NCBI GenBank assembly: GCA_964384905.1
Contig: CAYLND010000038.1
Span: forward strand, 1 to 26,288
Source: Gp22-AA3 sp964384905
Lineage (GTDB): Bacteria > Acidobacteriota > Polarisedimenticolia > Gp22-AA2
Direction: 5' to 3'
Length of the DNA: 26,288 nt
The notes beneath the pieces are model-generated. The model had not been told where the DNA came from and searched no databases. It saw nothing but the letters and a program-made list of their open reading frames with translations. Below are positions 23,501 to 26,288 of this stretch, one piece after another (positions within the stretch are counted from its first letter, which is position 1; each line of letters begins with the position of its first letter). Position numbers and translations under genes: made by a program.

Positions 23501-24091
23501 CTCGAGCCGCCGGCGCACCAGCCGGTAATAGGCCATGAAATCGTCCACCCGATACGCGTCGGGGTTGAAGCCGACACGAGGCGGCACGATGTACATGTGC
23601 TCCGGCCGCGCTCCCTGAATCGCCTCGAGCAGGTCGGAGTAAAGGCAGATCTGGAGCACCGCGCCCCCTTTGGTCTCGCGGGCGAGCTTGGTGTCCCAGA
23701 CCTCGTAGGACCAGTCCCCGAGACGGCTCGGGCGCGGCACGCGGCGCAGCACGTCCGCCCGGCCCGACCAGCGTTCCTGGATGAGCGTCGCCTGCACGAT
23801 CACGTCGGGACCGTCGCGCATGGCCGACAGCGTGCGCTCGAACGACCTGCCCTCGTCCGGATCCGCGTCCAGTCGCGTGATGCGCAGCCCCTGACGCTCG
23901 AGGTGGCCCAGGAAAGCCTCCTCGTGGTCGCTGCCGCGCTGGCGGAGGATGGCGACGTCGGGAGAGAACCAGTCCGGCGGGCGCCTCGAGCCGCGAGCGG
24001 CGGCCAGATCGAGATGGCTCAGATGGTGGCAGGCGAGATGATTGGCCAGGTCGGTGGCGCTGAGCCGCAGGGAGTCTCCCGTCCGCTTCAT
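20582..24091 (-). CDS. TM0106-type RecB-like nuclease / RNase H-like / SF1 helicase fusion
   Basis: 1169 residues. The N-terminus (~1-230) is a Cas4/RecB-like nuclease: GRADVL (110-115), WDTKLA (D133, K135), QICLYSDL (147-154), and four probable 4Fe-4S cysteines, C21 plus C216, C219 and C225 (HCDVCRWWPEC). Residues ~321-505 are an RNase H-like exonuclease domain (FFDLEGDPF, 324-331; HFAPYEPSAIK; AYNRDDCLSTLWLY). The C-terminal half is a Dna2/Upf1-like SF1 helicase: Walker A GPPGTGKT (761-768), VLFVDEAGQ (869-877), LLGDPRQLDQPL (895-906), WRLHPAI (941-947), TVDRFQGREAPVVV (1056-1069) and NVATSRARCACVVVGN (1094-1109). All motifs look intact. It starts as ATGA on the DUF72 stop. The likely role is resection or remodelling of DNA ends. 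Confidence 0.92.
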   Translation of the reverse strand: MKRTGDSLRLSATDLANHLACHHLSHLDLAAARGSRRPPDWFSPDVAILRQRGSDHEEAFLGHLERQGLRITRLDADPDEGRSFERTLSAMRDGPDVIVQATLIQERWSGRADVLRRVPRPSRLGDWSYEVWDTKLARETKGGAVLQICLYSDLLEAIQGARPEHMYIVPPRVGFNPDAYRVDDFMAYYRLVRRRLEAVIQAAGSTPSYPEPVPHCDVCRWWPECDSQWRRDDHLSLVAGITRLQTREFEARDLTTLEALASEPLPFSWKPTRGALEAYARAREQARVQRDGRRAGRAIYELLPPQPGRGFERLPAPSPGDIFFDLEGDPFVGEAGREYLFGWVTEESGEDPSYQSRWALQPVEERAAFEAFVDVVMTRWARHPDLHVYHFAPYEPSAIKRLMGRYATRENEVDRMLRAGLLVDLHAVVRQTLRASVEEYSLKKLEALYGYTRAADLRDAGVMLRVVQRALELEEPGAIDAEVRRVVQAYNRDDCLSTLWLYRWLEGVRAEQEAARGAAIPRPAPEEGLPSESIAERDREVRAVMDALLDSTPPARADRSDEQQARWLLAYLLDWHRREDKAGWWEFFRLQELSDEALLDEKAAIAGLRFVERVQGVGGRPVDRYRFPTQETSIRTGDKLRLPLPADHEFGQVDSIDLGAHTIDVRKRGGCDQVHPTSVFSQENVPTKELAASLLRLGRWVATNGIDAPGKHRAARDLLLGRPPRVVGHAGGSLRANRENGVTAARRLVMSLERGTLAIQGPPGTGKTFTGARMICDLVRAGRKIGVCATSHKVIRNLLDKVVEAAKQENVSPRCCHKAPEAGEPSDGGIAEVTDNAKALHALKSGAARVLGGTAWLWSREEFFEAVDVLFVDEAGQMSLANVLAIAQCARSMVLLGDPRQLDQPLQGSHPEGTDLSALEHLLQGRKTIADDRGLFLEETWRLHPAICALTSELFYDGRLHARPGLERQAILGPVPIAGAGLWFLPVRHDGNQSSSPEEVETVASLVGRLTAGDVRWRDRGGDEHSLELDDILIIAPYNAQVADLSARLPGARVGTVDRFQGREAPVVVYSMTTSSPADAPHGMEFLYSLNRFNVATSRARCACVVVGNPLLFEPECQTPRQMQLANAFCRYLELAQELRPGEIRRPQAAPGGTARAAEPFQHRFPFES

Positions 24092-24819
24092 CGCCCGGGG
24101 TCCTCAGGGGTCTCCGCCTGCGCGGCGCGCCACACGTCCGCGAGCATCGAGGCGAACCGCGGGGCCAGCGCCTCGTCCTCGTGCTTGAAATAGACGTAGG
24201 CGGTCGCCAGCGGCTGCGCCGCGAGACGGTCGGCCCAGGCGCGCAGATCGGTTTCATCGTAGCGGGTGCGTCGCAGGCGCAGATAAGCGTCGTCCGAGGT
24301 GCAGACGAGCGGCGACACGCCCTCGTCGGTCTCGGCGACGCACAGGGCCGCGGCGCGCGCCCGCAGCGTCTCGTAGACCTCGTCGTCCTGCCAGGAGGCG
24401 TGGCGAAACTCCACGGCGACCCGCCGGCCGGGCGGCAGTCCGGCGAGAAAATCGCGCAGGCGGGGAAGATCCTTCCTCAGGGTCGGCGGCAGCTGGAACA
24501 GCAGCATGCCGAGCCTGTCGCCCAGGACCGCCGCGCGCCGCGAGAATTCGGCCACCTCGGCTTCGACCCCCTTCAGGCGCTTGATGTGCGTGATGCGGCG
24601 CGGCGCCTTGAGCGTGAAGGAGAAATTCCCGGGCACCTCCCGCGCCCAGCCCTCGAGCATCGACTCGGCCGGCATCCTATAGAAGGTATTGTTGATCTCC
24701 ACCGTCGGGAAGCGCTCGGCGTAGTAGCGCAGCATGGCGGACGCCGGCAGCTTCTCCGGGTAGAAAGGCCCGACCCACTCCTTGTAGGAATAGCCGCTCG
24801 TTCCTGTTAGCATGCGCAT
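24088..24819 (-). CDS. DUF72 (YecE-like) TIM-barrel protein
   Basis: A 243-residue DUF72 protein. The hallmarks are MRMLTGTSGYSYKEWVGPFYPEKL at the N-terminus, FPTVEINNTFYRMP, FSFTLKAPRRITHIKRL, LLFQLPPTLRKDLPRL, VAVEFRHASWQDDEVYETL and ATAYVYFKHEDEA at the C-terminus. It forms a TIM barrel of unknown reaction; in many bacteria it sits near NHEJ or other repair genes. ATG 24819 is chosen because family members begin MxxLTGTSG; ATG 24813 is possible, and the frame continues to 24927 in non-coding sequence overlapping ligD. Its stop overlaps the nuclease-helicase start (ATGA), so they are co-translated. It is divergent from ligD, with 19 nt between starts. Confidence 0.9.
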   Translation of the reverse strand: MRMLTGTSGYSYKEWVGPFYPEKLPASAMLRYYAERFPTVEINNTFYRMPAESMLEGWAREVPGNFSFTLKAPRRITHIKRLKGVEAEVAEFSRRAAVLGDRLGMLLFQLPPTLRKDLPRLRDFLAGLPPGRRVAVEFRHASWQDDEVYETLRARAAALCVAETDEGVSPLVCTSDDAYLRLRRTRYDETDLRAWADRLAAQPLATAYVYFKHEDEALAPRFASMLADVWRAAQAETPEDPGR

Positions 24820-24838
24820 GGTCGCACTCAGGATTTCC

Positions 24839-26288
24839 GTGGCGAAGAGCAAGCGCGCGAGCCGGCCCCTCACCTCCCCCTCATCGTTGCTCGACGAGTA
24901 CTCCGCCAAGCGGGCCTTCGACCACACGCCCGAGCCGGGGCCCGCGATGGCCGAGCGCCGGGGCGGGCCGCTGCTCTTCGTGATCCAGCAGCATGCGGCC
25001 CGGGCGATGCACTACGACGTGCGCCTCGAGTGCGACGGCGTCCTCAAGTCCTGGGCCTGCCCCAAAGGGCCGTCGCTCAATCCGAGCGAAAAACGCCTGG
25101 CCGTCCACGTCGAGGACCACCCCTATGACTACGCGTCGTTCGAGGGGATCATACCGCCGGGGCAGTACGGGGCGGGCGAAGTGATCGTCTGGGACTGCGG
25201 CGTCTACTCGCCGGACGAAGGCGGCACCTGGTTCCACGCCCGCGAGGAGGCGGAAAAGCGGGTGATGGAAGGGCTCGCGAAGGGAAAGCTGAGCGTCCTG
25301 CTGCGCGGCGAGAAGGTGAAGGGATCGTGGGCGCTGGTGCGCACGAAGGACGCCAAGGTCTGGCTCCTGATCAAGCACAAGGACCGGTTCGTGTCGTCCA
25401 GCGACGTCACGACGCAGAAGCGCTCGGTGCTTTCCGGCGTCGCGGTCGACGAGATGAAGGTCGTGCCGACCCCGCAGCGTCTGCCGGCGTCGCGCCTCGT
25501 TCCCGCGGGCGACGTCGAGCCGATGCCGGACACACTCGAGCCGATGCACGCCGAGATCGGCGCCGCCCCGTTCCACCGTCCCGACTGGATGTGGGAGCCC
25601 AAGCTCGACGGCTACCGGGTGCTCGCCTTCGTCGACGGCAAGAGGGTGAGACTGCGCTCGCGTCGCGGGCTCGATCTCGGTCCGTCGTTCCCCGGCCTGA
25701 CCGAAGAGCTGGCCCGGCAGGCGGCGGGCGCGATGATCCTGGACGGCGAGATCGTGGCGTTCGACGTGGCCGGCAGGCCTTCCTTCAACGCGCTGCAGAA
25801 CCGCGTCCAGGCGAACGCGGCGGCGGAGCTGGCGGCGGCCGAGCAGACCGTGCCGGTCGTGTTCTACTGTTTCGACCTGCTGCATTTCGCCGGCGTCGAC
25901 CTGCGCAAGGCGCCGTACCGCGACCGGCGGCGGTATCTCTCGCAGTGTCTTCTGCCCACGCCGCGGGTGCAGCTCGTGCACGCGTCGGAGGACGGCGTGG
26001 CCCTGCACGAGGCGGCCCTGGCGAGCGGCTTCGAGGGCGTCGTGGGCAAGCGCAAGGACAGCCGCTACGAGTCGGGACGGCGCTCCGCGTCGTGGCTGAA
26101 GGTCAAGCCGACCCGGAGCGCGGAGTTCGTCGTCGGCGGCTACACGCGGGGCAAAGGTTCGCGGACGTCGCTGGGCGCGATCCTCGTCGGGTACTGGGAC
26201 AGGGGGAAGCTCCGTTTCGCGTCGCATGTCGGGTCGGGGTTCGACGAACGCACCCTCGCGGAGATCAGGAAAAAGCTGGAGCCGCTCG
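24839..26288 (+). CDS. ligD: LigD, NHEJ DNA ligase with N-terminal 3'-phosphoesterase domain (3' end outside window)
   Basis: The frame is open to the window end, giving 483 codons. After a short basic tail and DEYSAKRAFDHTPEP, the phosphoesterase domain follows: FVIQQHAARAMHYDVRLE with H52, H58, D60 and R62 in the spacing of the catalytic His42/His48/Asp50/Arg52 of Pseudomonas LigD, then SWACPKGPSLNP, VEDHPYDYASFEGIIPPGQYG and WALVRT. The ligase domain starts near 240: MWEPKLDGYRV with AMP-accepting K255, LDGEIVAFD, FYCFDLLHF, GFEGVVGKRKDSRY, SWLKVKP, then the OB-fold entry VVGGYTRGKGSR. Whether a polymerase domain or ku follows cannot be seen. GTG 24839 has AGGA 5 nt upstream; ATG 24812/24818 would overlap the divergent DUF72 start. 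Confidence 0.92.
   Translation, partial: MAKSKRASRPLTSPSSLLDEYSAKRAFDHTPEPGPAMAERRGGPLLFVIQQHAARAMHYDVRLECDGVLKSWACPKGPSLNPSEKRLAVHVEDHPYDYASFEGIIPPGQYGAGEVIVWDCGVYSPDEGGTWFHAREEAEKRVMEGLAKGKLSVLLRGEKVKGSWALVRTKDAKVWLLIKHKDRFVSSSDVTTQKRSVLSGVAVDEMKVVPTPQRLPASRLVPAGDVEPMPDTLEPMHAEIGAAPFHRPDWMWEPKLDGYRVLAFVDGKRVRLRSRRGLDLGPSFPGLTEELARQAAGAMILDGEIVAFDVAGRPSFNALQNRVQANAAAELAAAEQTVPVVFYCFDLLHFAGVDLRKAPYRDRRRYLSQCLLPTPRVQLVHASEDGVALHEAALASGFEGVVGKRKDSRYESGRRSASWLKVKPTRSAEFVVGGYTRGKGSRTSLGAILVGYWDRGKLRFASHVGSGFDERTLAEIRKKLEPL

Noticed and set aside
21125..24193. A 1022-residue plus-strand open frame
   Set aside because: It is antisense to the nuclease-helicase gene and its composition is that of a GC-rich shadow frame without domain motifs.

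Overview
The window looks like chromosomal DNA of a high-GC, Gram-negative, free-living bacterium. Outer-membrane barrels, secreted proteins, Ser/Thr kinases fused to PD40/TolB-like propellers, bacterial NHEJ and an ATP-dependent DNA ligase together point toward Acidobacteriota or a neighbouring soil/subsurface phylum. No rRNA or marker gene is present to prove that. Genes are densely packed, and I see no tRNA, rRNA, CRISPR array, insertion sequence or origin.

The main discovery is that two genes carry an in-frame UGA that reads best as selenocysteine, each followed at the expected distance by a bacterial SECIS-like hairpin. (1) On the minus strand, 8698-10605 is one secreted protein of about 635 residues: a helical N-terminal region, a thioredoxin-fold domain with a U-x-x-S motif, and a TlpA-like domain with WCPPC. 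An ordinary gene caller would split it in two at the UGA (9472-9474). (2) On the plus strand, 4311-4626 is the remains of a MerB-like (organomercurial lyase family) gene. Its UGA (4387-4389) stands where MerB has its catalytic Cys159, but the middle of the gene is missing and the frame is broken, so it is probably a decayed selenoprotein gene. No sel genes lie in the window.

Layout. 1-3430: end of an outer-membrane barrel gene, a small secreted NTF2/SnoaL-like protein, then a large minus-strand secreted HYR-domain protein bracketed by two 83-bp direct copies of the end of the small gene. 3438-5249: a 2OG-Fe(II)/aspartyl-hydroxylase-like protein, the MerB-like remnant and an Ogt methyltransferase. 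5289-8678: a YtxG/YtxH-type stress pair, an APC amino-acid permease and a coupled PLP aminotransferase. 8698-14256: the selenocysteine thioredoxin protein, an outer-membrane barrel and a receptor-like Ser/Thr kinase, all minus strand. 14281-16334: an alpha/beta hydrolase divergent from a CbpA/CbpM chaperone pair. 16347-17965: a DoxX-like protein, a membrane protein/XRE regulator pair with a clear tandem operator, and an OsmC-family peroxidase.

18078-26288 is rich in DNA-repair functions: an ATP-dependent DNA ligase, a truncated SIMPL protein, then a tightly packed minus-strand operon (DUF72, a TM0106 nuclease/RNase H/SF1 helicase, and a small protein with two PARP-type zinc fingers) divergent from ligD. 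The zinc-finger protein next to break-processing and ligating enzymes suggests a break-recognition module; this is inference from context.

Several genes (ogt, the 2OG oxygenase, cbpA) have a -10 box 6-7 nt before the start codon and no Shine-Dalgarno sequence, suggesting leaderless mRNAs.
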